DNA from: Gaertneriomyces semiglobifer
Taxonomy: Eukaryota > Chytridiomycota > Chytridiomycetes > Spizellomycetales > Spizellomycetaceae
NCBI GenBank assembly: GCA_025558075.1
Contig: JAHLKF010000013.1
Span: forward strand, 248,001-312,000
DNA: 64,000 bases
Reading direction: 5' to 3'
Shown: positions 43,205 to 55,964 of the stretch, one piece after another
How positions within the stretch are numbered: the first letter of the stretch is position 1
How the letters are laid out: the number at the start of each line of letters is the position of its first letter
Program-made: the position numbers and the translations under genes
Notes under the pieces: generated by a model
What the model saw: only the letters and a program-made list of their open reading frames with translations
The model's database searches: none
What the model was told of the DNA's origin: nothing

Positions 43205-44242
43205 ATGTCGGCTGCAAGTGAGGAAGTGGCAGTGCAAACAGGCCAGCCAAAGGTCGCTTTCATTCGAAAAGGACGGAGAAGCACACAACAGAATCAAAGA
43301 AAGCGAGCGCAGCTTTCGGACGACGAACAGGAAGAGCATACTCAGGTCACAGACGCAGCAACAGTAGCGAAGAAATTAAACCAGCGCTCCGGGACTTTGT
43401 CCGCCGCGACCGTTGGTGCCAAACGACTCAAACAAACCGCGGCTGCCAACGACGCCGATAATGACAGAAGCAGTACCTTACAAGTGACGTACGAGGCTAG
43501 CGGAACGGCAGCATCCTTACAAGCTGACATGGCGACGCGGACATTAGATGTGGACGGCGTGGATGAAAAGTCGTCCAAACCTGAGGTTCTGGCTGGGGAC
43601 GAAGCCGAGACTGCGGATAATATATACAGAGGTCTTTCCGGATATAAAGAGTACGTCAACAAGCGCACTGACAACGTCACACAATCAAGTGCTTCCCGAA
43701 TACGAGCTGGCCCTTTAAAGGGCAGTACCAACGTTCGTATCAGCTGTCGTTTTGACTATCAACCCGATATATGCAAAGATTACAAAGAGACGGGATATTG
43801 TGGCTACGGAGACTCCTGCATATTTATGCATGACCGTGGAGACTATAAGACGGGATGGCAACTGGATAAAGAGTGGGAAGAGAAACAGAAGGCGCAGAAT
43901 GATCCAAATCGCTTCTTAATCACAAGCGATGACGAGAGTGACGAGCAGAATGACTCAGATGAAGATCTACCGTTTGCATGCGTGATATGCAGAAAAGAGT
44001 TCAAAGATCCGGTGGAAACGAAATGCAAACATTTCTTTTGCGAGACATGCGCGTTGAAACACCATGCCAAGAGCCCAAAGTGTTTCGTATGCGGCATGTC
44101 TACGCAAGGCATTTTCGCCCCTGCCAAGGAATTGAATGCCAAACTCAAAGAAAAGAAGCGGCGGATGCAGGAAAGGGAGGATGAGATCCGCGCCGAGAAT
44201 GAGAAGGAGTTTGGGGAGACCGAGGATGTGGCTGAGCAATAG
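43205..44242 (+). CDS. CWC24: Spliceosomal CCCH/RING protein Cwc24 (RNF113A)
   Basis: 345 aa, single exon. After a basic, disordered N-terminus comes a CCCH finger (CKDYKETGYCGYGDSCIFMH) and a C3HC4 RING (CVICRKEF, CKHFFCETC, CFVC), with the linker GWQLDKEWEE between. This matches Cwc24/RNF113A, which helps activate the spliceosome at the 5' splice site. The divergent neighbour is the GEF, 311 bp away. Confidence 0.95.
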   Translation: MSAASEEVAVQTGQPKVAFIRKGRRSTQQNQRKRAQLSDDEQEEHTQVTDAATVAKKLNQRSGTLSAATVGAKRLKQTAAANDADNDRSSTLQVTYEASGTAASLQADMATRTLDVDGVDEKSSKPEVLAGDEAETADNIYRGLSGYKEYVNKRTDNVTQSSASRIRAGPLKGSTNVRISCRFDYQPDICKDYKETGYCGYGDSCIFMHDRGDYKTGWQLDKEWEEKQKAQNDPNRFLITSDDESDEQNDSDEDLPFACVICRKEFKDPVETKCKHFFCETCALKHHAKSPKCFVCGMSTQGIFAPAKELNAKLKEKKRRMQEREDEIRAENEKEFGETEDVAEQ

Positions 44243-44345
44243 GGCACCATGTTACGTCGTCTTCGAGTAGAACTGTACTGTACTTAATCTATTTCCTCGC
44301 CTGTTATGTACATATATGGCGGTGTTCGCCATGTGATACCAATAT

Positions 44346-46449
44346 TCATACGATCTGCCTCAATTGTCGTGCTTCCTCCATCCATTCATCCGCAACTTGC
44401 TGTACCGCCTTGATTGCAACTTCTGCAAGCTGCTTCATAGTTCCGACTTCCGTATCACCGCGGTTAGTCACTCCATTCGTAGTATCAACAATTTTTGAGC
44501 GCTTCCCTGAGGACGGATCGTCACTGAGAGCGGCCCCCACCTACAACCACAATACAGATGCCCGTCAGCATCGGAGTCATCTTTGTCCACAAACGATAAG
44601 CACATACCGCTTTTCTTTTCTCCAACGCCTTTCGATAGAGCCATTCAAGGCTATGTGTCGCTGTCCAACTATCCACCACATCTAACGGTGGAGCTGGAAA
44701 CCATTTGATTTTGCCTTGGTCGGTTTCAAAACAATCAACTGTTTCCAACGGAATGGTTTCTTCCGTTATCTCTGGTGGGTCTCGGGTGGTGGGGTTCATC
44801 TGCAGTGGCATCGGCGCGACATACGGTGCCGGCGCAGCACGTGAATAAGGGGAGGCATGCAGGCCTGTCTGCGCAATGTGCTGTAATTGTGGGGTGGAAC
44901 TTTGACGAGATAAAGAAGCTTGCAATGCTTTCTTCGGGGATAAGGCAGACAACGGATCCGGAGGATGGTCCAGTAATCTGGGCGTTGCTAGAGGCGGTGG
45001 CGCGTCGGATCCGGGAAACGCAGGGTATATTTTCAGAGGTACAAGCGGTGTCTCGTAATAGTCCATGTTGATAATGCGGTTTCTTGCTTGCTCAGGCATG
45101 CATGCGGCCCAATTTTTGATTTTGGAATATTGCTTTACCTGTTCATTGTATCTGCTTTCACAGACAAAGACGTCTTTCAGATCGGCACCTTTCGGTTTGC
45201 CTTTAATGTAATCTTTGATGAATAATACCCAGCAACGTCCAAAAATCTCGTCAGCAAAGTAGTCTTCCGCATGATTTGTTTTGAACACCTCATTTTGCAT
45301 AAACTTTGCAGAGGCTCTGTGGACAGTTTGCTCAGGGCGAAGATACCAACATACAGTGATTCCGGGACTGGGTATGCCAGTAGCTCTTTTTGGTCTAATC
45401 CAAAATGAAAGAATTTGTGCAACTGTCGGCTTGGGGGGATCGTTGGGGTTGAAAATATAGACGAAATCGCCAATCTCGTATGTTTCTCCACCAATCGCGA
45501 GATTCTGCATTTCGCTCTTCAAAACCGGAACACCAGCAATGGCTCCTCCGGAGGCACCAGCGCTGGCGACCGCCGTGGAGCCTCCACCATGAGACTTTAT
45601 TAGTTCGCTGAACACCATTCGTAATGTAACGGCATCTTCGTACACTTCTGAACCTTCGTCGTTATATGTCATGGCGTTCGCTACCATCTGGTTGAAATCG
45701 GCTTCAAATTCAGTTAGCGTTCTGTACTGGTAGGCACTAACTTTCTGATGTATGTTGTTAAGCGCGATTGGTCGTTTGATTTTCTGGTAATAGTCCGGGT
45801 ACCGCCTTTGAGAGGGCAACTCTTTGAACATCTCCGTAATGTGGCGCCCGTCATCATCCTGCCTCGTTTCAATAGTGTTCAGAATGTCTCTCATCGTTGC
45901 CACTAGCGCCTCGTCCTGCACTGGGGGTCGCTGCAGTTGTGCCTGTGCCTGCTGGGCAGCATAGGTTTGTTCTTGCAGCCGTTGCTGCCTCATGGCCGCT
46001 TCTTCCTCCATTCTTCTCAGTTCTTCGTCTGATGGCCGGAACTCGTCCACTAATTTCGGCAACACCTCGTCTACGACAGCGCCGATTCTCTCTGCATCTT
46101 TATATATCATACTGCCTTTTCGATTGAATGTCTTGGCATTTTCGACCATCAAGTCAACATCTCGCTTGAATTCTTCTGCATTGGAGTATTTTCGTTTTTC
46201 TATCTTGTCTCGCATTAAGCTTATTGCCATTGGCTTAGGGATCACCTTATAGTATTCTGGATAATCCTTTTTACTGACAGGATCCATGAACGCCTCCGCC
46301 AAAATTCTCCCTGCACCGTCTGTCAGATCCATAAGTGCATCTAGCGTTGCACTGATAGCCTTGAAAATATACTCTGGCGCGATCGGCTTGGGGGGTCGTC
46401 CTCGACCGCGCTTCAGCGGCGGGTTCATCATTGGAGAGAATACACTCAT
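44346..46449 (-). CDS. RSC1: Double-bromodomain BAH protein (RSC1/RSC2/polybromo-like)
   Basis: Minus-strand exons are 46449-44608 and 44540-44346 with a 67-nt intron (678 aa). An N-terminal AT-hook-like KRGRGRPPKP is followed by bromodomain 1 (DYPEYYKVIPKPMAISLM), bromodomain 2 (RYPDYYQKIKRPIALNNI) and a BAH domain (YEIGDFVYIFNPNDP to FVCESRYNE). This order equals RSC1/RSC2 of the RSC chromatin remodeller. The ATG at 46449 is the first in frame; the frame upstream has only a GTG. Confidence 0.94.
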
Positions 46450-47200
46450 CCTGTACACAGGCCCCACACTATCAATCGGATATAGAGCCTAGAGTGCCGT
46501 TGAGCAACTTTCACGGAACCGGTAAGATCCTTTCTGATTGTTGAGTCTCGATGCTGCAACGTGGGTCGCAACACTGGCAAAATGCAAAGGGAAAATCCCT
46601 CGTTGGACGCTGCTGTGAACGAGATGCGAAGAATGCGGCACAGTCATGCAGCTGGACTCGCCTTGAAATGCTGGCCAATGCTGCAGCCGACATGGACAAC
46701 GAACGAGCTAAAACTCCAGTACTTTACTGATACATCATGCTGAGGATGGTCTCCTTTAGATTGACTGCTGTATATATATGTGAACCAGAAGGGCTTGGTA
46801 TCTAGTGGCCTGAACGATACATTTCTCCGATTATGTGGATGACCAGAAATACAATATATATAATTCCCTCAGCAATGCAGAGGGGAGTGTTGTATATTCT
46901 ACTGTGATGGCAGATGTCCGCTGTGGGCATGCGGCAACCAGTTGGTAGCGCACTGTAAACAAAAGCTGGTGACAGCCGGTAATTAACGGAAGAATTGCCA
47001 GTGTTCTAAAAATTCATACTTGAGTATGAACGCGTTGTGTTGAATGTCCACACAAGCGCCGAGGATGTGCCAAATATATCTGCCGATCGGATCCTTGTGT
47101 TTGTTAGCTCTTCCCCGGCTCAATTGTATCTCAATATGGGTATAAGAACGAGGTCGAGACCGTCGGCCTCACATGCAGCAGACATTGACGCACTCGCACC
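46450..47200. other. Divergent intergenic region, RSC1-like gene and 7-TM gene
   Basis: About 750 bp with no convincing coding frame. TATATATA-like words occur near 46770 and 46855. Promoters for both flanking genes are expected here. Confidence 0.4.
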
Positions 47201-48489
47201 ATGACAGATCTGGGAGATTTGAAGCCGCCAGTTGCGCTGCACACCATCGTCGGACTAATCCATGCATCGACTTTCGTCCTTCAAATTTACAACACCTATG
47301 AGGCTTGGCTGGCCGTCGCATCAAAAGACCGGAATCCCACTACGAAAAGAAACGGAAATGGGAATTCCTTCGACCACAAGTTTTTCTACTTGAGCATTCT
47401 GCTATTGCTGTACGAAGTTTCCAACATCATTCTCTCCGTTGGTTTCATGGGAAAATCCACAAATACGAAACTCTACCACGGTTTCTACTTGTTTGGCGAT
47501 CTGTTACATTACGGTGTTATGTTTATGTATACCATATTTGTCGTCAAGAGATACGGAATGCTTTACACTGTGCTGGATCCGCGAATCACCGCCAGATTGT
47601 AAGTAGCCCTTGACCGTCGCAGCCCACTCTTGTCTTCGTTATGATTTTAATCAGAAGGGTCACTATTAGCTGGCGTTTGCTGCAAGTTGTGACTGCAATT
47701 ATCTGGGCCGTCATAGCAGGACTCGTATGTGGGTGCGACATCTATGCCACCATTGTTGCACCGGACATTGCTAAGTGGTCATTTGATGGTGTGAGTTCGA
47801 ACGGAGTCGTGACCACGTTTGTGTGGAACATGTACGTCCTCGCGATGGATATAAGCGTTTCTACGGCCCTCTTTTTACGACTGAAGACAGCAGTGGCCAA
47901 TCGGAAGTTCTTTGGAAAGTCAGAACTCGGCTTACCGACTCACCCGACCGGTGCTGGCAACCGGAAGACAAGAGATATGGCTACAAGGGCTTCAAGTGAT
48001 AATATTACGCAAACGAAGGAACAAAATATCGCCTGGACAAGCAACGAAGCACCTGTGCCTCCCGTACCTCTTGTACCCTCTCTCGCATCCGCTGCAACCC
48101 ACAACAGCTCTGCGCACGGTGAAAGCGGAACTGCTTCCAGAAGTGCCAGCGAGCAGAGAGATGTTGAGAAGCTAAATGGCTCCAGTTCGGCACTGACCCG
48201 CGCGAAAAAAGGAGCGCGACAAGGAGCCTTTCCATCGCTCACCAAGAGCGAAACTGCCGCCCTATTAAAAACATCTGGCTACGGCGTGGTGCTGCTTTGC
48301 GGTGCGAGCATCTTGGGGGCTGTCTTCACTGTCGTTGCTCAGTACGTCTACTACAACGAGAATGACCGATTCAACTATGGCTATGCGATTCTTACTGAGA
48401 TAGGATGGGTCACGCCTATTTATCACATGCGCTTCGCGTTTATGTACGTTCAAGCGGTCAAGAAGTTAACTAGCAGATTCAAACAATAG
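47201..48489 (+). CDS. Seven-transmembrane protein of unknown family
   Basis: Exons are 47201-47598 and 47655-48489 with a 56-nt intron (410 aa). Seven hydrophobic segments are visible: near VALHTIVGLIHASTFVL, FFYLSILLLLYEVSNIILSV, FGDLLHYGVMFMYTIFVV, LLQVVTAIIWAVIAGLV, TFVWNMYVLAMDISVSTALF, VVLLCGASILGAVFTVVA and a last one ending YHMRFAFMYVQAV. A polar loop of about 110 residues, rich in Ser, Thr and Pro, separates TM5 and TM6, which resembles the third intracellular loop of GPCRs. No DRY or NPxxY motif is present, so receptor status is only a topology-based guess. Confidence 0.75.
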
Positions 48490-48497
48490 ACATGGAA

Positions 48498-48527
48498 GAT
48501 ATAGGATAAAGAGATATAGGATAAAGA
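48498..48527. repeat. Perfect 15-bp tandem duplication in a 3' UTR
   Basis: GATATAGGATAAAGA occurs twice, head to tail, beginning 9 nt after the stop codon of the 7-TM gene. Confidence 0.9.
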
Positions 48528-48787
48528 CATATGTTCAGACATTGTATTGAGAGTGTTGCTAGCCTTAATGATGGTGCTGATTATTATACCTCTTATACGC
48601 TGTTGCTCCCGACGTGATTTCGCGCGGGATTCATTTGCATACACCATATTCGTACACGACAGCCGCAAAACGAGCCCAGTTGTATTGGTGCTCTAAGGAT
48701 TTACGAGTGAGGTCCTCATTGTCGTAGATGGGTTGAACATAATTTAGGCACGGAAAATCAGACTTTTTCGCAGCAATGGACCCATAG

Positions 48788-49820
48788 TTATCTATTTATC
48801 AACAAACCGTATTCATCATCATCATCATCGCCGGACGGGCGACCAGCAGGCAAGCCTCCACTTCTAAACCCTTCTGCTCTTATTTCGTTCTCTACCTGAA
48901 TATCTATATCTTCGTCTTCATCGATGTTTTCGTCCAACCAAACCTCCTCCTCTTGGCCAGCCTCAGCGGCTGCTAGTACTCTCCTCACCGTAAGTGTCAA
49001 GTACACCAGCACTCCAATGGCGATTAGCATGCCAAAAATCAGCGCAACCACCCGCGTTGGGGTCATGTTGGAAGTATCCGTCAGATCTCGCACGGACGAG
49101 CCAATGTAAACATAAAGTAACAACTTGAAAAGCGACAATGCCGTTGCAATCACGTATCGCTCGAGAGGCATCGATGTTGTGGCGAAGACAACAGATATAA
49201 TAGAATATGGATACGGTGCCAATCGAATAAGCGTAGCCAGCTAAGATAACGAGTGTTTAGGCGGCTGAATGAGTTGAGTAGAAGCGGTTTATCTAGAGCT
49301 CACCTTCCATCCGCCCTTCTCCACGGCACTTTCTACAACCTCAAACTTCGGCCAGGCGCTCACTATTCGTTGGCGGTAACCTTCGCCAAGCCATCGCCTG
49401 GCCCCAATAAAGCAACATATGCCTCCAAGCAGCGCTCCCGTATATGCAGGTACGAAACCCAAGGGAAAGGAATATATGAAACCACACAGATATACTAGTG
49501 TGCCGTATCCGATCATTGGCGGAAAACACGTTGTGAATACCAGGAACATCGTTAGCAACATGCCTCTACACAAAGGAACGAATGGTCAGGAATGTCTTAT
49601 GCTGAGCAAAGACCGACAGGCAGACTCACCCAGCGCCCATATCTCGGACTCGTTGGGCAAATTCTGTTAAGAATGCGAGAATCTGTTCATGATACAAAAG
49701 GAACGTGACCAGCCCGAAGGCGGACACGCCTGCGATTATCCATAGTGGGAGCCATCTTTTGGTGAGGAGGAAACGAAGGTCGGGTATGCGGTTGGTATAC
49801 GATCGGAGAAGGTAGGGCAT
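48788..49820 (-). CDS. VTT-domain membrane protein (TVP38/TMEM64-like)
   Basis: Minus-strand exons are 49820-49630, 49565-49304 and 49240-48788, with introns of 63-64 nt (301 aa). It shows the SNARE-associated/DedA pattern: an N-terminal TM, then VFTTCFPPMIGYGTLVYLCG, GFVPAYTGALLGG, and LAPYPYSIISVVFATTSMPL. The C-terminal tail is very acidic (runs of Asp and Glu, encoded partly by a CAT/GAT repeat near 48815). Relatives act in Golgi membranes and lipid scrambling; the exact role here is unknown. Confidence 0.88.
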
Positions 49821-50161
49821 TGAAGACGCGCGAAAGTATCAGTATTCGTAGTGTAGCTCTTTAACAGCCACCTGATAATGTAGAACAGATGCGACAGAAT
49901 TCTGGAAGATTTACGACAACAGGAGGACCGACTGGCTATCCATGAAGTGAACAGACAGAGTATAATGTTGGCTCGCTGGCTATCTGGCGTCCTGAATGCT
50001 CGCTCGATACTGGCTTTGAAACTACGGGTGTGAGATGTCGTGTGTGGACGCTTTTGGTTATCAATCACAAAACGCCGCGGTACCGGTTTTGGCTGTGAGA
50101 TCTCACACTTCACATCGGACAACTCGCGGAACCACAGATTGAACTCAGACGGAATTCACAA

Positions 50162-50951
50162 ATGTCAGAAGGGCTTGATGGGAAGGAAGTCATGTATTCC
50201 GCTCGCGCAGTGTCGCTGTTATCGCGCTTCTCATCATGCGAACTCGCGGATGCCTTAAGCAAGCTGAACATTCCTTGTCATGTACGCAACTACAGGAAGG
50301 GTCTCTCGCATCTTGTGCTTGCCATTTAACGATGTGCTTTCTCAGATCCCAAATGTGACACTCCGCTCCCCCAATCTCTATAATCCGGCCGCACTTACCA
50401 GGCGAATCATCGGGCCCGCACATACAGTCGAGTTTGTGCCAGCGACAGACACGGTCTCGCCACGCTTACCTCCGAATACACATCATGTTGACTGTGCTCC
50501 AGAAGGCTCTGTTATTGTTTTAAAAACACCGCTGACAACTCCCAACGCTGTGTGGGGCGGCCTGATGTCTGCGCGTGCCACCGCTCTAAAGTCTGCAGGG
50601 GTGGTTGTAGAAGGAAATGTTCGAGATTTGCGCGAGCACTGGGATCTGGACTTTCCAGTATTTGCTTCCGGCCAGTCTACTCTTGGTGCCGGTCCTATGC
50701 TGCGTGCCAGTAAGATTGGGAGCGAAGTCGCTCTTGGTGCCTCCTCAGGGTGGCCAGTGGTGGTGCGCGCAGGGGACATCATTGTTGGTGATATCGATGG
50801 AGTGGTGCGGGTGCCTCTAGATATGGTTGAACAGGTTGCCGATTTTGCAGCAAAGGGAGTCGCCATTGATGCGAAGTGCGCTGAGGACATCAAGAATGGC
50901 CGTAGCATTCTTGACACTTTCGCAGAACACCGAGGGAAAAAGAAATCTTAG
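50162..50951 (+). CDS. RraA-like protein (HMG/oxaloacetate aldolase family)
   Basis: Exons are 50162-50281 and 50346-50951 with a 64-nt intron (241 aa). The fold signature is GGLMSARATALKSAGVVVEG, followed by GNVRDLRE with the metal-binding Asp, and AGDIIVGDIDGVVRVP. Fungal homologues (such as yeast YER010C) have 4-hydroxy-4-methyl-2-oxoglutarate aldolase or oxaloacetate decarboxylase activity. The first exon begins MSEGLDGKEV and contains the typical SSCELADAL. Confidence 0.9.
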
Positions 50952-51447
50952 TCATCCTACATGTACAGGCAAAGTAGTTTAGTACCATAGCACCGATTCG
51001 TTTTGGATCGACTTTTTTCGACGTGCTGTAATGCATTTCTAATATAACTGGTGGTCTTATCTGATGTATAGCTCAATAACGGTCATTGCATGTTAACGTT
51101 CGCATCCTCTTTTATCTGATTTTCGTTCTGACTATCTTACCATCACTGCTCCACTCGTAAGGTGGTAAGAGATATGTTGGCAAAACAGCAAATGCGCCCA
51201 TGCGAGATTGAACTCGGGGTTTTAGGAATCCCAGCGGCGCGTAAAATAAAATGGACACGACAATGGGCATTCTTATGCATAAGAGGCTTGCATTCTTGTC
51301 CTGCTAGGCACTGAACAGTTGCCTCTACACAAATTTTTTGAAGCTGGGTCGCGGAACTTGGAGAACTCACACGAGAGATCCGTCTACGAAGTCGCCTACA
51401 GCATCTCAGGGACGAGGAAGGGGCGTCTGGGGGGAATACAGGGCGGA
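50952..51447. other. Intergenic region upstream of RPC1, with palindrome and tRNA-arm-like motif
   Basis: About 500 bp. It contains a 14-bp perfect palindrome TCTTATGCATAAGA (51271-51284). At 51194-51240 a small fold is possible, with outer GCGCC/GGCGC pairing and an inner CGAG-loop-CTCG that resembles a tRNA T-arm read from the minus strand. Neither is established as functional. Confidence 0.45.
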
Positions 51448-54400
51448 ATGGCGTATTATAGACAGAAAGAACCAGTGCTGGAGTCTACCCCGAAGCAGAT
51501 GTAAGTGTCGCACTTGGTGCATTTTGCCAGTGACTCGCTAACTTGGCCTATATAGTAAAAAGGTTGAATTCGGTATCTTCTCATGTCAAGATGCAAAGAA
51601 ATATTCGATTGTCGAACTGCATGAGCGAGATCTTTACGATGTAACTCAGGCGCATCGACCGTCGGTGAAGTTTGGTGTCTTGGACCAGCGGATGGGTATT
51701 TCCACCAAGATCCATACCTGTGATACATGTGGGGAGAATTTGGAGAAATGTGTTGGTCATTTTGGTGTTATTCGACTGGCGCTACCAGTTTTCCACATTG
51801 GATATTTCAAGCTGATGACCAGCGTCCTGCAATGCATCTGCAAAACATGTGGTCATATCCTACTGGACGAGCGTGATAGGAGGAATTTTCTGCGGCGAGT
51901 TCGGAATCCTACGCTGGATAACGTGCAGAGGAAAGATCTATTCAAACAGATTAATGCTGCGGCGAAAAAGGTTGGCTTATGTCCTGGATGCGGAGGAATC
52001 AACTCAACCGTCAAGAAAGTGGGAGCTTTGAAAATTGTCCATGAAAAGTATCGTCGGAAAGCCAATACCCCAGAGGAAGCAGAATTTCGAAGCGGATTCG
52101 ATAACGCTGCCAAACTGGATGCTGGTATTGCCCAACACATGGGTAAGGCTCAGGACGATTTGACTCCGTTGAATGTGCTTCGATTGTTCGAGAAGATGAA
52201 CGACGAGGATTGCGAGCTTTTAGGGCTTGATCCAAAGACTGGGAGACCTGAGCACTTCTTGTGGACAGCGCTTCCGGTCCCTCCTGTGTGCATCCGGCCA
52301 TCTATTGGGCAAGAAAATTCGAGCACAGAAGATGACTTGACAGTACTTCTCAGTGAAATTATCGAGATTAATACAAAAATCAAAGGACTGGTCGTGGCTG
52401 GGCATAAGACGGAGGCTTTGGTGGAATACTGGGACTATCTTCAATTGCAGTGCGCGATGTATGTCACCAGTGATCTTCCTGGCATTCCGACTCATCTGCA
52501 AGGGAATTTGCCAAAGATCAAAAAAGGTTTTTGCCAACGGCTAAAGGGAAAACACGGACGCTTCCGTGGTAACCTATCGGGGAAGCGTGTGGATTTCTCG
52601 GGTCGTACGGTCATTTCCCCAGATCCTAACTTGCACATCACGCAAGTGGCGGTACCACAACGTGTAGCTATGGTTCTTACTTATCCCGAAAGAGTAACAC
52701 CCCACAATATCGAGAAGTTGAGGCAATGCGTACGAAATGGAACTGATGTGCACCCGGGAGCAACCTACGTAGAAATCCCGGGCACCGATAAAAAGTTCTA
52801 CCTAAGCAGGCCCGAGACCCGCGAAAGAATTGCTTTCAATCTAAGGATGGGGGATATTGTTTCTAGGCACTTGAATGATGATGATATCGTGCTGTTTAAT
52901 CGACAACCATCGCTACACAAGCTGTCAATCTTGTCGCACAGGGTCAAGGTTAGACCATGGCGAACGTTCCGCTTCAACGAGTGTGTTTGTGCGCCTTACA
53001 ACGCTGATTTTGACGGAGATGAGATGAACTTGCACGTTCCCCAAACCGAAGAAGCTCGAGCAGAGGCTATCCAGCTAATGGGTGTGAAAAACAACTTGAT
53101 CACCCCACGGAACGGTGAACCTTTGATTGCGGCTACTCAGGATTTCATTACAGCATCCTACCTGCTCTCGTCTAAAGACCGTTTTTACGATCGCGCCTCC
53201 TTCACACACATCTGTTCGTTCATGAGTGACGCCCTGACGCCCATCGATATACCCGCGCCTGCCATTCAGAAGCCGGTTCAGCTGTGGACTGGAAAACAAA
53301 TTTTCAATGTATTACTGCGACCCAACAAGAGGTCCAACACCATCATTAACCTCGAAACTAAATGTCGTACGTATGACAAAGATTATAAAGGGAAATACGG
53401 TGTGCCAATGAGCAAAGAAAGGACGTACGCAGGACACGCCTTTGATAATACGTTTGCACCAAATGATGCATGGCTATTGATTTACAACTCTGAACTACTT
53501 GCGGGCGTGGTTGACAAGAGTATTGTTGGAGACGGAAACAAAAACTCTATGTTTTATAGTGTCATGCGTGATTGCGGAGCAGATGTTGCAGCAGATTGTA
53601 TGACAAGGCTGGCAAAGATTTCCGCAAGGTGGTTGGCCAATCAAGGGTTTTCGATTGGTATCGATGACGTACAACCTGGACGAGTGCTTGCCAAAGAAAA
53701 GGAACGTGTTGTGGAGGAAGGTTACGCTAAGTGTGACGAGACTATCAAACAGTCAAAAGCGGGCTTATTGCCCAATCAACCCGGTTGTAATGAGGAGCAA
53801 ACTCTTGAAGCTAAGCTCTCTGGTATTCTATCCCGAATTCGTGACGATGTTGGTGGAACTTGTTTCGCGGAATTGAACAAATACAACGCTCCTTTGATTA
53901 TGAGTTTGTGTGGTTCCAAAGGTTCGTATCGTAGTTTTGACAGCTCTAACAATAGCGAAAATAACTAACTGCTATGCCGCACAGGTTCCAAGATTAACGT
54001 ATCTCAGATGGTTGCCTGTGTAGGGCAGCAGATTATCAGCGGTTCCCGTATTCCCAACGGTTTCATTGATCGATCTTTGCCTCACTTTTCAAAGGACGCC
54101 AAGACACCAGCTGCGAAGGGGTTCGTAAGAAACTCTTTCTACTCTGGTTTGACACCCAGCGAGTTCTTCTTCCACGCCGTCTCTGGTCGTGAAGGTTTAG
54201 TCGATACTGCCGTCAAAACCGCCGAAACGGGTTACATGCAGCGTCGTTTGATGAAGGCCTTAGAGGATTTGGTGTCTCACTACGATAACAGTGTCCGGAA
54301 CTCAACGGGAGGCATTGTACAATTTACATATGGTGACGATGGGTTGGATCCTGCAAACATTGAGGGAGGTTCACAACCCGTAGAGTTTCCAAGAACGTTG

Positions 54401-55964
54401 AGACACTGTTTGACCAGCGTGCGTCACCTGGGCGGGACACGACTTCTGCCACACGAGATATGGAAGATCTATGAAGACTGGGCCAAGAATGCGAAAGACA
54501 TTACCGCCGCATTCATTGCTCAACTTGGTGATTTTGTTAGAAAGGAGATTGTCGAGAGCCTAGCCAGCGTTCGGCAAACTCATGGCCTACCAGCAATGTT
54601 AACGCTTTCTGAGTCATACGGTTTAACCGAAGAGCAGGAAAAGGATGCAGGATTGAAACTGAAGTTCACCGAAAAGCAAATTCAGAATTTCCTTGAAACT
54701 TGCTCGCGGAAGTATCAGAGCGCCCGCATGGAACCTGGAACTGGTGTTGGTGCAGTAGGAGCCCAATCCATTGGTGAACCCGGCACGCAGATGACGTTGA
54801 AGACTTTCCACTTTGCTGGTGTCGCTAGTATGAACGTTACACTTGGTGTTCCACGTATCAAAGAAATCATCAACGCTTCCAAAAAAATCTCTACACCGAT
54901 TATCACTGCACGCCTTGTTGCCGGGGGACATCAGAAGCCAGAACTTGATGGTGGGCGGAGCAAACGTATGGCAGAGGCTAGCGCACGTGTTGTGAAAGGC
55001 CGGGTTGAAAAGACAGTACTTGGAGACATTGTGCACTTCATTGAAGAGGTTGTGGATGCTAATGATTACCAACTCCGCATCAAACTGGACTACGACGCCA
55101 TCCGTAAGCTTCAACTGGAAGTTACACTTGGCAGTATTGGATGGTCCATCATCCGAGCGAAGCTCAAGGTATCAGAGGAACACGTTCGCTATGATCCTCC
55201 AGATACCATTCGTATCAGCATTCCAGATTCTAAGAATATTGCTGCCGAAAGGAATAACATGATGCAGAGCCTGAAGAGAGCGTTACCGAAGGTTATGGTG
55301 AAGGGTTTGCCGAATGTTAGCAGAGCGGTCATTAATCAGGAAGAAAAGAACGGCGAACATCGGTTCAACTTAGTGGCAGAAGGTTATGGATTGCGAGAGG
55401 TCATGGGCATTGAAGGTATTGATGGACTTCGAACTTCGACGAATCACACGCTCGAAGCGCTGAGCACTCTCGGAATCGAGGCTGCACGGTAAGCTATGTT
55501 ACGGTGGTGCTCACAGATGGGTGCGACGGATACTTATTTGCTGAACGCTTTCGCAGGTCCTCCATCGTTGGTGAAGTCTGTCACGTCATGAAATCGCACG
55601 GTATGACGATTGATTCTCGGCACGTCATGCTACTGGCCGATCTTATGACGTTCAAGGTATGGAGAGTTATCCCGTCCAGTCCACACCCAAACAACCATAC
55701 TAACCTTTTGGCGCACAGGGAGAAATTCTGGGTATCACCCGTTTCGGTATTGCGAAAATGAAGGACAGTGTTCTGATGTTGGCGTCTTTCGAAAAGACAA
55801 CTGATCACTTGTTTGAGGCATCGTTCTACGGAAAGCGGGATGCAATTGACGGCGTTTCGGAGTGTATCATCATGGGTGTACCCATGAAGATCGGCACGGG
55901 GTTGTTCAAGCTGATACAAGAAACGGAACAAGCAGAGTGCATTAGGCGACCTGTACTCTTTTAG
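51448..55964 (+). CDS. RPC1: RNA polymerase III largest subunit (RPC1/RPC160)
   Basis: Catalytic subunit of Pol III. Exons are 51448-51500, 51556-53921, 53985-55488, 55557-55656 and 55719-55964, with introns of 55-68 nt (1422 aa). The clamp zinc site is [14 protein letters not shown], followed by CKTCGH and CPGCGG. The active-site magnesium loop is [10 protein letters not shown]. The joint at intron 2 restores [14 protein letters not shown], and the trigger-loop region reads [17 protein letters not shown]-terminal jaw/cleft segments are present to the end. The ATG at 51448 ([17 protein letters not shown]) gives an N-terminus of normal length. Confidence 0.97.
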
